Shown: positions 8,978-17,676, numbered from the stretch's first letter. The stretch is DNA of 64,000 nucleotides from Pantoea sp. RIT-PI-b (GCF_001187905.1 NZ_LGIS01000018.1:62001-126000); one strand, 5' to 3'. The notes: a model not told the origin generated them from the sequence alone. Numbers and translations are program-made.

Positions 8978-10201
8978 ATGCCTGACCTGCCCGCCACCGC
9001 ACCTGAAAATGGCCGTTTCCGCCTCAATTTACTGATCCTGTCCATCGTGAAGTTCAACTTTGCCAGCTATCTCACCATCGGCTTGCCGCTGGCGGTGCTA
9101 CCGGGTTTTGTCCATGACGGGCTGGGTTACAACGCTTTCTGGGCCGGATTAGTGATCAGCCTGCAATACATCGCCACGCTGCTGAGTCGTCCGCACGCAG
9201 GGCGCTTCGCCGATCTGTGGGGACCGAAAAAAGTGGTGGTGCTGGGGCTGGTGGGCTGCTTGCTGAGCGGCATCTGTATTCTGCTGTCGGCGCTGAGTGA
9301 AGGGCAGGGCGTGCTGAGTTTGGTGTTGCTGTGTCTGGGCCGCGTAATTCTGGGCGTAGGGCAGAGCTTCTCCGGCACCGGCACTTCGCTGTGGGGCGTG
9401 GCGCGCGTCGGTTCGCTGCATATCGGTCGGGTGATTTCGTGGAACGGCATTGTCACTTATGGCGCGATGGCGATCGGCGCGCCGCTCGGCGTGGTGATTT
9501 TCCGCAGCGGCGGTTTGCTGCTGCTCTCCAGCATTATCATCGCCATTTGTTTGCTGGCGATTGCGCTGGCGCTGCCGCGTGCGCCGGTAAAAGGCAGCAA
9601 AGCCAAGCCGCTGCCGTTCCGGGACGTGCTGAGCAAGGTATACGGTTTTGGCCTGATTCTGGCGATGGGGTCCGCCGGTTTTGGTGTCATCGCCACCTTT
9701 ATCACGCTGTTCTATCAGGATAAAGGTTGGGATGGTGCCGCCTTCGCGCTGACCATGTTCAGCGCCGCGTTCGTTGGCACGCGCCTGCTGTTTCCCAATG
9801 CCATTAATAAGCTGGGCGGATTACGCGTGGCGAGTATCTGCTTTGCGGTGGAGGCGATTGGTCTGTTTCTGGTGGCCGGTTCGTTCGATCCGTGGATGGC
9901 GAAGATGGGCGCATTCCTCACCGGCGCGGGTTTCTCGCTGGTGTTCCCGGCGATTGGCGTGGTGGCGGTGAAAGTGGTGCCACAGCAGAATCAGGGCAGC
10001 GCGCTCGCCACCTATACCGCGTTTATGGATTTATCCCTCGGCATCACCGGGCCAATCGCCGGTTTCATCATGAGCTATGCCGGCGTGTCGCTGGTCTATT
10101 TCCTCACCGCGCTGCTGGTGTGTTTAGCGCTGTTCTGCACGCTGCGCATGATCAAAAGAATGCCGGAAACCGCCACAGTAGAGATTAAAGAGAACGCGTA
10201 A
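8978..10201 (+). CDS. MFS transporter, YhhS/YfcJ family
   Basis: A 407-residue protein with 12 predicted membrane helices. The MFS signature after helix 2 reads GRFADLWGPKKVVVLG (about residues 74-89). The sequence resembles the YhhS/YfcJ (UPF0226) group of sugar-efflux-like or drug-resistance carriers. The substrate is unknown. It is transcribed divergently from the ABC operon, as a single gene, and is followed by an ERIC element. Confidence 0.87.
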   Translation: MPDLPATAPENGRFRLNLLILSIVKFNFASYLTIGLPLAVLPGFVHDGLGYNAFWAGLVISLQYIATLLSRPHAGRFADLWGPKKVVVLGLVGCLLSGICILLSALSEGQGVLSLVLLCLGRVILGVGQSFSGTGTSLWGVARVGSLHIGRVISWNGIVTYGAMAIGAPLGVVIFRSGGLLLLSSIIIAICLLAIALALPRAPVKGSKAKPLPFRDVLSKVYGFGLILAMGSAGFGVIATFITLFYQDKGWDGAAFALTMFSAAFVGTRLLFPNAINKLGGLRVASICFAVEAIGLFLVAGSFDPWMAKMGAFLTGAGFSLVFPAIGVVAVKVVPQQNQGSALATYTAFMDLSLGITGPIAGFIMSYAGVSLVYFLTALLVCLALFCTLRMIKRMPETATVEIKENA

Positions 10202-10234
10202 ATGTTCTATATAACTCAGGCACAATAACTCAGG

Positions 10235-10361
10235 TATCCCTTAAATAATTTACGTCAGAGCAAGGCGGCAAGCGTGAGAATCCCCAGGAGCTTACGCCCG
10301 TAAGTGACTGGGGTGAGCACGCGCAGCCAACGCAGCTATCACGTAAATTATTACGGGGATA
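10235..10361 (+). repeat. ERIC element, canonical 127 bp
   Basis: The core contains CCCCAGGAGCTTAC, a short centre, then GTAAGTGACTGGGGTGAGC, which is the ERIC central inverted repeat. The outer ends are a long imperfect inverted repeat: TATCCCTTAAATAATTTACG on the left, and ACGTAAATTATTACGGGGAT on the right. The length (127) equals the standard ERIC size. It lies in the convergent gap after the MFS gene. Confidence 0.95.
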
Positions 10362-10386
10362 AAAAAGGGCCTCCGACCGAGGCCTA
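10362..10386 (-). terminator. Rho-independent terminator of the TIM-barrel isomerase gene
   Basis: On the minus strand GGCCTC, a five-base loop and GAGGCC are followed by CTTTTTT. It lies about 40 bases beyond the stop codon of the gene at 10428-11243. Confidence 0.8.
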
Positions 10387-10427
10387 ACACTAGCAAAAGT
10401 GTCTAAAAGACACAGATAAGGGTTCTT

Positions 10428-11243
10428 TCAGGCTTGCAGCAATTCGATGCTGTGGCGAATCTGGCGCTCAATCTCTGCGGTGTTCCACGTCTCCAGTTCC
10501 GACGAAAACGGCTCAAACGCGTAGATCCCTTTGTAGCCGAGTATCTCCAGACGTTTCACCTGCGCCACGCTGTTGAGTACGTCGTGGTCGCTGAGCATGA
10601 TGCGTTCTTCATCGGTCAACTGCGCCGTTGGGCGGGTGTCTTCCACGCCGGAAAGATGCACCAGGCCAATGTAATTAATATCAATCTCCTGCGGGAACTC
10701 GTGCTCGGCGTTCTCATACAGGTGGTGATGGAAGGTATCGAGCAGCACGTTGAACGGGACGTTTGCCTGCTGAATCAGCTTTTGCGTCTGCACCGCCGAG
10801 CGCAGTGAACTCACCGGGAAACCCAGCGGTTCCACCAATCCCTGAATGCCATACTTCTCAAAGCGCGGTGCGAGCACCTGCAGCGCTTCCAGCGTCTGCT
10901 CGGGCGTAACCTCAACGCCTTCATTGAGCGGACACATCACCAGCGCCTGCGCACCCATGGCGTGCGCTTCTTCAAGCAGCGCATCGGCTTTGGCCAGCAG
11001 CGTGTCATCGGCACGATTGAACGGGTAAAGCGCGTTAATCGTCACGATCTCAATATGATACTTATCCGTCAGCGCCCGCAGCTCGGTTACGCTGAGATCA
11101 TCGGTTACCTTGCCGCTCGGCATATCATTACGCAGTTCAACCTTGCTTAATCCTAAGCGTTGCACCAGCTGAAAGAAGGCTTCCAGCGACAGCTGAGGCG
11201 CGATTTTACGGTTAATACAGAAACGGGTTGGATCGATGGCCAT
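10428..11243 (-). CDS. TIM-barrel sugar-phosphate isomerase/epimerase, probable inosose (2-keto-myo-inositol) isomerase
   Basis: A 271-residue protein of the xylose isomerase-like/AP endonuclease 2 fold. Likely metal ligands sit in the VEPLGFP segment (near residue 140), the DTFHHHLYE segment (near 169) and the EPFSSE segment near the C-terminus. IolI/IolE/IolH-type enzymes share this fold. Position supports an inositol role: the gene is divergent from iolA across a region with a strong candidate IolR operator. IolI, which isomerises 2-keto-myo-inositol to 1-keto-D-chiro-inositol, is the most likely identity, but the gene could be another sugar epimerase. Confidence 0.75.
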   Translation of the reverse strand: MAIDPTRFCINRKIAPQLSLEAFFQLVQRLGLSKVELRNDMPSGKVTDDLSVTELRALTDKYHIEIVTINALYPFNRADDTLLAKADALLEEAHAMGAQALVMCPLNEGVEVTPEQTLEALQVLAPRFEKYGIQGLVEPLGFPVSSLRSAVQTQKLIQQANVPFNVLLDTFHHHLYENAEHEFPQEIDINYIGLVHLSGVEDTRPTAQLTDEERIMLSDHDVLNSVAQVKRLEILGYKGIYAFEPFSSELETWNTAEIERQIRHSIELLQA

Positions 11244-11666
11244 TTGCGGCTCCTGTAAAGGGTACGGATAAGGTGCTGCAAAGAGAACATTTATTTCATA
11301 ATTGTTGAATTATGAAATATCAGATATTGGATCTGCCTCGCAAAAATTTCATATTTCGTTTCGCGTTACATGTTGATGCAGGATTTCAGACACAATTTCT
11401 CTGCTCACAACGGCTTAGCGACGGTGTGATTTGGTAAGGGCTTATCGCCCGCAGGGAAGCGCTACAGGCTGATTTTTACCTGACTGTCAGCGTACAGGGA
11501 AAAAATGCGATCCATGCCGCTAAAAGGAAATTTTCCAAAAAGAAGTATTTGAAAAATTTATTTCATTGCTATAGCTTCATAGCACGCTTTAAGTATTGCC
11601 TGCACACGCAGCGTTGCGGTTTGAACCGGCTGCCTGCAGGGAACTTCACATCTAAGAGGCAACGAC
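11244..11666. other. Divergent regulatory region between the TIM-barrel isomerase and iolA
   Basis: This 423-base stretch has no gene. It is AT-rich and contains the long inverted repeat at 11292-11319, further TTTCAT-type half-sites near 11347 and 11560, and a GGAAATTTTCC palindrome at 11526-11536. A possible iolA promoter lies at about 11549-11575 (TTGAAA and TATAGC, with short spacing). I see no small open frame with a good ribosome site. Confidence 0.6.
11292..11319. promoter_or_regulatory. Candidate IolR operator, 12-base-arm inverted repeat
   Basis: TATTTCATAATT and AATTATGAAATA are perfect 12-base arms around GTTG. The outer ATTTCAT/ATGAAAT parts recur near iolR (15040-15059) and iolC (17360-17374). 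The position between two divergent inositol genes suggests that it controls both. IolR binding is inference. Confidence 0.6.
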
Positions 11667-13172
11667 ATGACTATCGTAGGAAACTTTATCGGCGGCAAAA
11701 TTACCCACAGCGCCAGCAATGAAACCATTCCCGTGTACGATCCGGCGACTGGCAAAGTTGTGCGCGAACTGACGCAGAGCACCTCTGCTGAAGTGGAGAA
11801 GGCGATTGAAGTCGCTCACGCTGCGTTCCCGGAATGGTCGAAAACCGCTCCGTTACGTCGTGCCCGTGTGATGTTCAACTTTAAAGCCTTGATGGAAAAG
11901 CATCGCGAAGAGCTGGCAGCGCTGATTGTTTCTGAGCACGGTAAAGTGTGGTCGGATGCGCTGGGTGAACTGACGCGCGGTATTGAAGTGATTGAATTTG
12001 CTTGCGGTATTCCGCATCTGATCAAAGGTGAAAACTCACCAAGCGTGGGCACCGGCGTAGATAGCTACTCGTTGATGCAGCCGGTCGGCGTGGTGGCGGG
12101 CATCACGCCATTCAACTTCCCGGCGATGGTGCCACTGTGGATGTTCCCGATCGCGCTGGCGTGCGGCAACACCTTTATCCTCAAGCCACCGGCGCTGGAT
12201 CCGTCAGCCTCGGTGCGCATGGCCGAACTGCTGAAAGAAGCAGGCCTGCCAGATGGCGTATTCAACGTGGTGCATTCGTCTAATGAAGATGCCGAGCAGT
12301 TGTACAAAGATCCGCGTATCGCGGCAGTCAGCTTCGTTGGTTCTTCCGGTGTGGCTGAGCACATCTACAAAACCGCCAGCGCCCACGGCAAACGTGTGCA
12401 GGCATTCGGCGCGGCGAAAAACCACGCGATCGTGATGCCAGATGCCGACCTCGATGCCACCGTGAACGCCATTATGGGCGGCGCGTTTGGTTCTGCCGGT
12501 GAACGCTGCATGGCGCTGCCGGTGGTGGTTGCGGTCGGCGACGACACGGCCGACAAACTGATTGCCCGTTTAACGCCGCTGATCAAAGCGTTGCGCGTCG
12601 GTCCTGGTATTCAGAAAGGTGCCGAAGAGAATGAAATGGGGCCGGTGGTGTCTGCTGCGCACCAGAAGAAAGTGCTGGGCTACATCGACAAAGGCGAGCA
12701 GGAAGGCGCGAAGCTGGTGGTTGATGGTCGTGGCATTCAGGTGGCCGGCCATGCCGAAGGTTACTACGTGGGCGGCACGCTGTTCGACAACGTGACGTCA
12801 GAGATGACCATCTGGCGCGAAGAGATCTTCGGACCGGTGCTGAGCATCATGCGTTCCACTGATTTCGACAGCGCACTGCAACTGGTTAACAGCCACGAAT
12901 TCGGTAACGGCAGCGCCATCTTCACCAGCAATGGCCACACCGCGCGTGAATTCGTGCAGAACGTCGAAGCTGGCATGGTTGGCGTGAACGTACCGGTTCC
13001 GGTGCCAATGGCGTTCCACAGCTTCGGCGGTTGGAAGCGTTCGGTGTTTGGTGCGTTGAACGTGCACGGTCCAGACGGCGTGCGTTTCTACACCCGCATG
13101 AAAACCGCTACCGTGCGTTGGCCGAGCGGTCAGCAAACCGTATCTGAGTTCAGCATGCCGACGCTGGGCTAA
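11667..13172 (+). CDS. iolA: Methylmalonate-semialdehyde dehydrogenase (CoA-acylating), IolA
   Basis: A 501-residue NAD+-dependent aldehyde dehydrogenase. It has the TPFNFPAMVPLWMFP segment of the MmsA/IolA group (about 147-161), the NAD-binding FVGSSGVAEHIY segment (about 223-234) and the catalytic cysteine C281 in GSAGERCMA. In the last step of inositol breakdown it turns malonate semialdehyde into acetyl-CoA, NADH and CO2. The usual KPSERDP segment reads KPPALDP here. The ATG follows TAAGAGGCA. It is 24 bases upstream of iolB and forms an operon with it. Confidence 0.95.
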   Translation: MTIVGNFIGGKITHSASNETIPVYDPATGKVVRELTQSTSAEVEKAIEVAHAAFPEWSKTAPLRRARVMFNFKALMEKHREELAALIVSEHGKVWSDALGELTRGIEVIEFACGIPHLIKGENSPSVGTGVDSYSLMQPVGVVAGITPFNFPAMVPLWMFPIALACGNTFILKPPALDPSASVRMAELLKEAGLPDGVFNVVHSSNEDAEQLYKDPRIAAVSFVGSSGVAEHIYKTASAHGKRVQAFGAAKNHAIVMPDADLDATVNAIMGGAFGSAGERCMALPVVVAVGDDTADKLIARLTPLIKALRVGPGIQKGAEENEMGPVVSAAHQKKVLGYIDKGEQEGAKLVVDGRGIQVAGHAEGYYVGGTLFDNVTSEMTIWREEIFGPVLSIMRSTDFDSALQLVNSHEFGNGSAIFTSNGHTAREFVQNVEAGMVGVNVPVPVPMAFHSFGGWKRSVFGALNVHGPDGVRFYTRMKTATVRWPSGQQTVSEFSMPTLG

Positions 13173-13196
13173 TTTCGCTCAACAAGGAGGAACAGG

Positions 13197-14015
13197 ATGT
13201 CTCTGATTTCGAAAGCGCAAAAACCCGACAGCAACGGTCGTATTCAGCACGTCACGCCTGAGAGCGCGGGCTGGGAATATGTTGGCTTTGATGCCTATCT
13301 GCTGAAAAAAGGGCAGAGCCTGAAACTGAGCAGCGGCGACAAAGAGTTGTGTCTGGTGCTGGTGGCGGGCTTTGCGTCGGTGAAAACCCGCCACGCCGAG
13401 TTCCCGAATCTCGGTAAGCGTCTCTCGCCGTTTGAACGTACTCCGCCTTACTCGGTGTATGTGCCGCATAACGATGACGTTGAAGTGTATGCGGATAGCG
13501 ATCTGGAGCTGGCGGTGTGTAATGCACCGAGCAGCGGTAACCTGCCGGCGCGCCTGATTGCGCCGGAAGATGTTGGCGTTGAGCAGCGTGGCAAAGGCCG
13601 CAACCAGCGTCTGGTGCACAACATTCTGCCGGATGACAAAGAGGCCGACAGCCTGCTGGTGGTGGAAGTGTATACCGACGAAGGCGCGACCAGTTCATAT
13701 CCAAGCCACAAGCACGACCAGAAAAACAGCCCTGACGAAACCTATCTGGAAGAGACGTACTATCACCGTTTCGATCCTGAGCCAGGCTTCGCCATGCAGC
13801 GCGTTTATACCGACGATCGTTCGCTCGACGAGTGCATGGCGCCGTACAATCGCGATGTGGTGACGGTGCCGCGTGGTTATCATCCGGTGGCCACCATTGC
13901 CGGTTACGATAACTACTATCTGAACGTGATGGCGGGTCCAAAACGCTTGTGGAAATTTACCTGGGAGCAAGATCACGCCTGGGTGAACAGCGATAAGTAT
14001 CCGCGCAGCAAGTAA
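13197..14015 (+). CDS. iolB: 5-deoxy-glucuronate isomerase IolB
   Basis: A 272-residue cupin protein of the KduI/IolB family. It converts 5-deoxy-D-glucuronate to 2-deoxy-5-keto-D-gluconate, the substrate of IolC. The metal-binding part is visible as YPSHKHDQ (two histidines, about residues 165-172), then ETYYHRF and HPVATIAGYDNYYLNVMAGP near the C-terminus. The length is normal for the family. The gene starts after an AAGGAGGAAC ribosome site and shares the iolA transcript. Confidence 0.95.
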   Translation: MSLISKAQKPDSNGRIQHVTPESAGWEYVGFDAYLLKKGQSLKLSSGDKELCLVLVAGFASVKTRHAEFPNLGKRLSPFERTPPYSVYVPHNDDVEVYADSDLELAVCNAPSSGNLPARLIAPEDVGVEQRGKGRNQRLVHNILPDDKEADSLLVVEVYTDEGATSSYPSHKHDQKNSPDETYLEETYYHRFDPEPGFAMQRVYTDDRSLDECMAPYNRDVVTVPRGYHPVATIAGYDNYYLNVMAGPKRLWKFTWEQDHAWVNSDKYPRSK

Positions 14016-14028
14016 GCCGCACCAATGC

Positions 14029-14057
14029 AAAAGGGCAGCCATGTGGCTGCCCTTTTT
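14029..14057. terminator. Bidirectional terminator between iolB and iolR
   Basis: AAAGGGCAGCC, ATGT and GGCTGCCCTTTTT form an 11-base stem with T runs readable on both strands. It lies between the convergent ends of iolB and iolR. Confidence 0.88.
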
Positions 14058-14064
14058 GCTGGCT

Positions 14065-14090
14065 GGTCGCCATCAATGGCGACTCTACGA
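14065..14090. repeat. REP-like hairpin, family B
   Basis: GGTCGCCATCAATGGCGACT is followed by CTACGA. It is a hairpin with a CTAC (GTAG on the other strand) foot, the same unit as at 25691 and 28277. Confidence 0.7.
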
Positions 14091-14095
14091 GGTAT

Positions 14096-14941
14096 TTATT
14101 CGCTAATAACGTTGTTATTCAGCGCCAGCGACACGGCGAGCGTCTGTGCCAGGCACAGCGACGCCACCTGCGAACGGAAGCCATCCACCTGCGCTTCACG
14201 CACCACAAAGCACACATCGCTGAAGGCGGCCAGCGGGCTCACCTGGCTATCGGTGATGGCGATCAGATGCGCGCCACGCTTAGCACCCAATTCAACCAAC
14301 TCCACCGCTTCACGCGCGTAAGGCGAATAGCTAATGGCAATCACCACGTCTTTGGGATTTACCATACTGAGCTGCTCGGTGAACATGCCGCCGAGGCCGT
14401 CAATCAGGAATGCCCTGCGCTCCAGATGGCGCAGCGCATAGACCAGATAGGAGGCCACGCTGAACGAGCGGCGTAGGCCGATAATGTAGATGTTCTCGGC
14501 TTCATCGAGCATTTTCACCGCACGGTTGAGCTGGTCCGGATTCACCTGCATCGCCAGCTGTTGCAGCGCCTGGCTGTTCACCATGGTGAAGACGTTGAGG
14601 ATCTCGGCCGGGCTCTCGGGTGAGGTGGCGCTGTCGTCGGTGGCGGTTTGACGGAACAGACGTGCGCGCTCGGTGTAGTTAACCGTCTCTTCCATCAGGT
14701 GCTGACGGAAAACCTGTTTCATTTCGTTGAAGCCACTAAAGCCAAAGGCGTTGGCAAAGCGGATCAGCGTTGAAGGCGGCACATCGGCATGTTGCGCGAT
14801 GGAGGCAACGGTATCGAACGCAATGCTGTTGCTGTTATCAAGAATATAACGAGCCACCTGCTTCAGGCGTTTACTCAGCGTCTCATAGCGACGACGGATA
14901 TCGTCCTGTAACAGGGTAAGTTGTGTTGGATTATTGGTCAT
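14096..14941 (-). CDS. iolR: RpiR-family transcriptional regulator of inositol catabolism, IolR
   Basis: A 281-residue regulator with an N-terminal RpiR helix-turn-helix (about residues 10-85, including SIAQHADVPPSTLIRFANAF) and a C-terminal sugar-isomerase (SIS) ligand-binding domain (about 125-265, with GLRRSFSVASYLVYAL and VVIAISYSPYAREAV). In Salmonella and rhizobia the RpiR-type IolR represses inositol genes and is relieved by a pathway intermediate. The location inside the cluster supports that role. A candidate self-regulatory operator sits about 100 bases upstream. Confidence 0.9.
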   Translation of the reverse strand: MTNNPTQLTLLQDDIRRRYETLSKRLKQVARYILDNSNSIAFDTVASIAQHADVPPSTLIRFANAFGFSGFNEMKQVFRQHLMEETVNYTERARLFRQTATDDSATSPESPAEILNVFTMVNSQALQQLAMQVNPDQLNRAVKMLDEAENIYIIGLRRSFSVASYLVYALRHLERRAFLIDGLGGMFTEQLSMVNPKDVVIAISYSPYAREAVELVELGAKRGAHLIAITDSQVSPLAAFSDVCFVVREAQVDGFRSQVASLCLAQTLAVSLALNNNVISE

Positions 14942-15039
14942 TACTTCGGCCCGCTAAAAAAGAAAATATGGCTGGATAATGAGCGCTATAGTACCAGACG
15001 GATGGAAAATTTCATTCGTTTGACATCTTCGTGACGGTT

Positions 15040-15059
15040 ATTTCATCGGTTTATGAAAT
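15040..15059. promoter_or_regulatory. Candidate IolR operator upstream of iolR
   Basis: ATTTCAT, six bases, ATGAAAT: perfect 7-base arms. A further half-site (AATTTCATT) lies at 15009-15017. The position suggests autoregulation of iolR. Confidence 0.55.
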
Positions 15060-15082
15060 GCCTCACAGAATGTGCATGTTTT

Positions 15083-15258
15083 CCCCTCACCCTAACCCTC
15101 TCCCGCAAGCGGGCGAGGGAACCGATCGAGTGAACGTTTTATCTATCACTCACATGCGGCAGCGTCTCCCTCTCCCGTGGGAGAGGGCCGGAGTGAGGGC
15201 ATCAGGTCGCAGAGGACAGTTCCTTCTCCCGCTTGCGGGAGAAGGTTAGGATGAGGGC
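15083..15258. repeat. Three-copy CCCTCACCC/GGGAGAGGG palindromic repeat
   Basis: Three related hairpin units occur at 15083-15120, 15166-15200 and 15222-15258. Their arms are variants of CCCTCACCCTAACCCTCTCCC, paired with GGGAGAAGG or GAGGGCCGGAGTGAGGG. This repeat type is widespread in proteobacterial intergenic DNA. The third unit is inverted relative to the first. Confidence 0.75.
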
Positions 15259-15274
15259 CAGCGCGCGCAGTGCC

Positions 15275-15299
15275 AAAAAAAAGCGGCCATCGGCCGCTT
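15275..15299 (-). terminator. Rho-independent terminator of iolC
   Basis: On the minus strand AAGCGGCC, GAT and GGCCGCTT are followed by a long T run. It lies about 20 bases after the iolC stop. Confidence 0.92.
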
Positions 15300-15320
15300 C
15301 TCTCAGACTCATTCAACAAC

Positions 15321-17234
15321 TCAACCGCGCACCGCGCGCCAGTAGCCGATCAGGCGCAGATAATTACCTTTCACGGTTTCGATCAACGCTTTGTCGTCCA
15401 GTTCGCCCTGCAGCCACTGACGTGACGGCTGGCCGAAGATGGTGCGGCCCACGGCAAAACCTTTCACCCACGGCGCTTGTGCTGCTGCGGCGAAACCGGC
15501 TTTCAGCGTCTCTTCTGGCGCATCCAGACCCAGTAGCAGAATGCCGCGGCAGTGCGGATCGTTCTGTTCGATCAATCCGCTAATGGCCTGCCAGCTCTCC
15601 GCTGACAGCGGCGGCAGTTTCCACCAGTCTGGCTGAATACCGAGGCTGTAGAAATGGCTCAGCATCTCGTAATAGTAGGATTCATTACGGTCCGGATTGC
15701 TCTCCGGCAGAATCAGCTCCAGCAGCAGTTCATGTCCACTTTTGTTACAGCCATTCCACACATCAAGAACCAGATCATCCTGCTCTTTACGCAGTTCAGC
15801 GCTGTCGTGCGGATGGTAGAACACCAGGCATTTCACCACGTGCTCGGCAGGCCAGTCGACCAGCTGCGAGCCAATGTTGCCGTGCTCAAGGCGCAGTGGC
15901 CGTGAGCTGGGCAGTTCAATCGGACGCCCAATCCACCAGTTTTTACCGGTAATCGCGTTGAGGGCTTTTTGGCCGTAAGTGGTATCCGCGAGGATGCCGC
16001 TCTTCTCATTCAAACCGGCTTCATTCGCCGCTTCTTCTGCCGCGCGCAGCAGCAGCAGTTTCAGTTGCGGAATGCGCTCTTCGCTAACGCCCGCTTCGCG
16101 CGCCATATCGGCCAGCTGCTTACGGTGGTCGAAGGCAAACACATTCAGCTCTGGCCACTGCTGTTTACGCGTGGTGACGCGATGCAGATGGTTCAGACGC
16201 GCATCCAGATCCGGGCGTTGCACCTCTTTATCGCGACTGAGGAAATCATCCAGCTCTTCTTTGGTTGGCATCGCCGGTGCGCAGCCGTGGCGGGAAACTA
16301 CCAGTGCGCCACAGGCGTTCGCGTAACGGCACGCCTGCTCCCAGCTTTCGTCATTCAGCCAGCCGCGCAGCAGGCCAGACATAAAGGCATCGCCCGCGCC
16401 CAAGACGTTCAGGACTTCAACGCGCACGCCGCTCTGCAATTTGGTCTGTTCCCAGCTATCCGGGATATCACCTTCAAATACCACGCAACCCATCGGACCG
16501 CGTTTGCACACCAGCGTGGCCTGGCTCGCTTTACGCACATTTTTCAGCGCAGTCAGCGTATCGGTGCTGCCGCCGGCGATATGGAACTCTTCTTCCGTCC
16601 CGACCACCAAATCGAAATAGTGCAGCACTTCCTGCAGCTGTTGCGTCACTTCGCCCGATTCAATGAAACGCGTTTCGCCGTCGCCGAGTGAAGTCAGACC
16701 CCACAGCACCGGGCGATAATCGATATCCAGCGCGGTGCGTAGCCCGTTACGTTTGGCGATATCCAGCGCTTTCAGCACTGCCGCGCGGGTTTGCGGATGC
16801 GAAAGATGCGTGCCGGTGACCGCCACCGCCCGTGAAGAGGTAATGAACGCTTCGTTGATATCTTCCGGTACCAGGCCCATATCCGCGCAGTTGTCGCGGT
16901 AGAAAATCAGCGGGAAAGTCTCTTCATCTTTGATACCGAGGATCACCAGGCCGGTGAGGCGATGTTTATCGGTGATCAGCCCTTCGGTATTGCAGCCTGC
17001 ACGCTGCAGTTCTTCACGCAAAAAGCGGCCATTATGTTCGTCACCAACGCGTGCCAGCATGGCAGATTTCAGGCCCTGAATGGCTGTGCCGTAAGCCACG
17101 TTACCGGAAGAACCGCCCAGATACTTATTGAAGCTGGTCATATCTTCCAGACGTGATCCAATTTGCTGACCGTAAAGGTCGACGGCGATGCGTCCGATAC
17201 AAATCACATCAAGCCGCTTCTGTTGTGTACTCAT
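15321..17234 (-). CDS. iolC: Bifunctional 5-dehydro-2-deoxygluconokinase with C-terminal DUF2090 aldolase-like domain, IolC
   Basis: The protein is 637 residues from the ATG at 17234 (GGAAACAACAGGT upstream); the open frame runs 49 codons further but that extension is not conserved-looking. Residues 1-335 are a PfkB/ribokinase-type kinase with the GGSSGNVA motif (40-47) and the GAGD catalytic motif (279-282). Residues 345-637 are a DUF2090 domain with a TIM-barrel, aldolase-like sequence. The kinase phosphorylates 2-deoxy-5-keto-gluconate. The tail may cleave the product to dihydroxyacetone phosphate and malonate semialdehyde (the IolJ step), since no separate iolJ is seen. It is transcribed alone, divergent from iolD. 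Confidence 0.93.
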   Translation of the reverse strand: MSTQQKRLDVICIGRIAVDLYGQQIGSRLEDMTSFNKYLGGSSGNVAYGTAIQGLKSAMLARVGDEHNGRFLREELQRAGCNTEGLITDKHRLTGLVILGIKDEETFPLIFYRDNCADMGLVPEDINEAFITSSRAVAVTGTHLSHPQTRAAVLKALDIAKRNGLRTALDIDYRPVLWGLTSLGDGETRFIESGEVTQQLQEVLHYFDLVVGTEEEFHIAGGSTDTLTALKNVRKASQATLVCKRGPMGCVVFEGDIPDSWEQTKLQSGVRVEVLNVLGAGDAFMSGLLRGWLNDESWEQACRYANACGALVVSRHGCAPAMPTKEELDDFLSRDKEVQRPDLDARLNHLHRVTTRKQQWPELNVFAFDHRKQLADMAREAGVSEERIPQLKLLLLRAAEEAANEAGLNEKSGILADTTYGQKALNAITGKNWWIGRPIELPSSRPLRLEHGNIGSQLVDWPAEHVVKCLVFYHPHDSAELRKEQDDLVLDVWNGCNKSGHELLLELILPESNPDRNESYYYEMLSHFYSLGIQPDWWKLPPLSAESWQAISGLIEQNDPHCRGILLLGLDAPEETLKAGFAAAAQAPWVKGFAVGRTIFGQPSRQWLQGELDDKALIETVKGNYLRLIGYWRAVRG

Positions 17235-17359
17235 ACCTGTTGTTTCCTTCTGTGATAAGCAGACACTGCGGGCGCTGCCGCCCAACATCGAGCGCTTTGC
17301 TTCCGGGTTTTCAAGGTGCCTGATTGGCTTTGGTCGCAGTATGAGGAATAAAAATTCCA

Positions 17360-17374
17360 ATTTCAATATGAAAT
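17360..17374. promoter_or_regulatory. Candidate IolR operator near the iolC promoter
   Basis: ATTTCA, ATA, TGAAAT: a perfect 6-base inverted repeat, with another TGAAAC immediately after. It lies about 130 bases upstream of the iolC start. Confidence 0.5.
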
Positions 17375-17519
17375 GAAACATCCATCACGATTTTGTGAGC
17401 CAGGTAAAACTCTGGCCAGGGCGCAATGTGGCATCGCATAAACCGGGCGTTTCAGTGATAGTCAGGCTTGTGAGCCAGGTCTCAGGAAAGTGGCGATGAA
17501 TCAAGGAAGCTACTGAAGT

Positions 17520-17532
17520 GAAATGAAATTTC
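17520..17532. promoter_or_regulatory. Candidate IolR site in the iolC-iolD interval
   Basis: GAAAT, GAA, ATTTC: an inverted repeat of the same half-site type in the opposite arrangement. It could also be two overlapping direct TGAAAT half-sites. Confidence 0.4.
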
Positions 17533-17676
17533 GTTATGACCGGCAAATGACCTTTTATTGTTCCACTTTCCCGCCTTTCGGCGCTCATGCAGCGCACGTT
17601 TCATCGCTGAATTTGATCTCCATCGCAAAATGAAATGTTTCTTCTGTAATCGTATTTAATGAAAAAAATATTTGTT

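Larger units (their letters stand above)
14942..15320. other. Region between iolR start and iolC end: operator, repeats, terminator
   Basis: The gap holds the iolR promoter region with the ATTTCAT/ATGAAAT repeat, three copies of the CCCTCACCC-type repeat and the iolC terminator. Short open frames across the repeats have no convincing ribosome sites and are not called. Confidence 0.7.

Noticed and set aside
15083..15258. CRISPR-like array
   Set aside because: The units are palindromic, of unequal spacing and only three; no cas genes are near.
17235..17381. 49-codon extension of iolC
   Set aside because: The extension covers the candidate operator DNA and the shorter start matches the usual kinase N-terminus.
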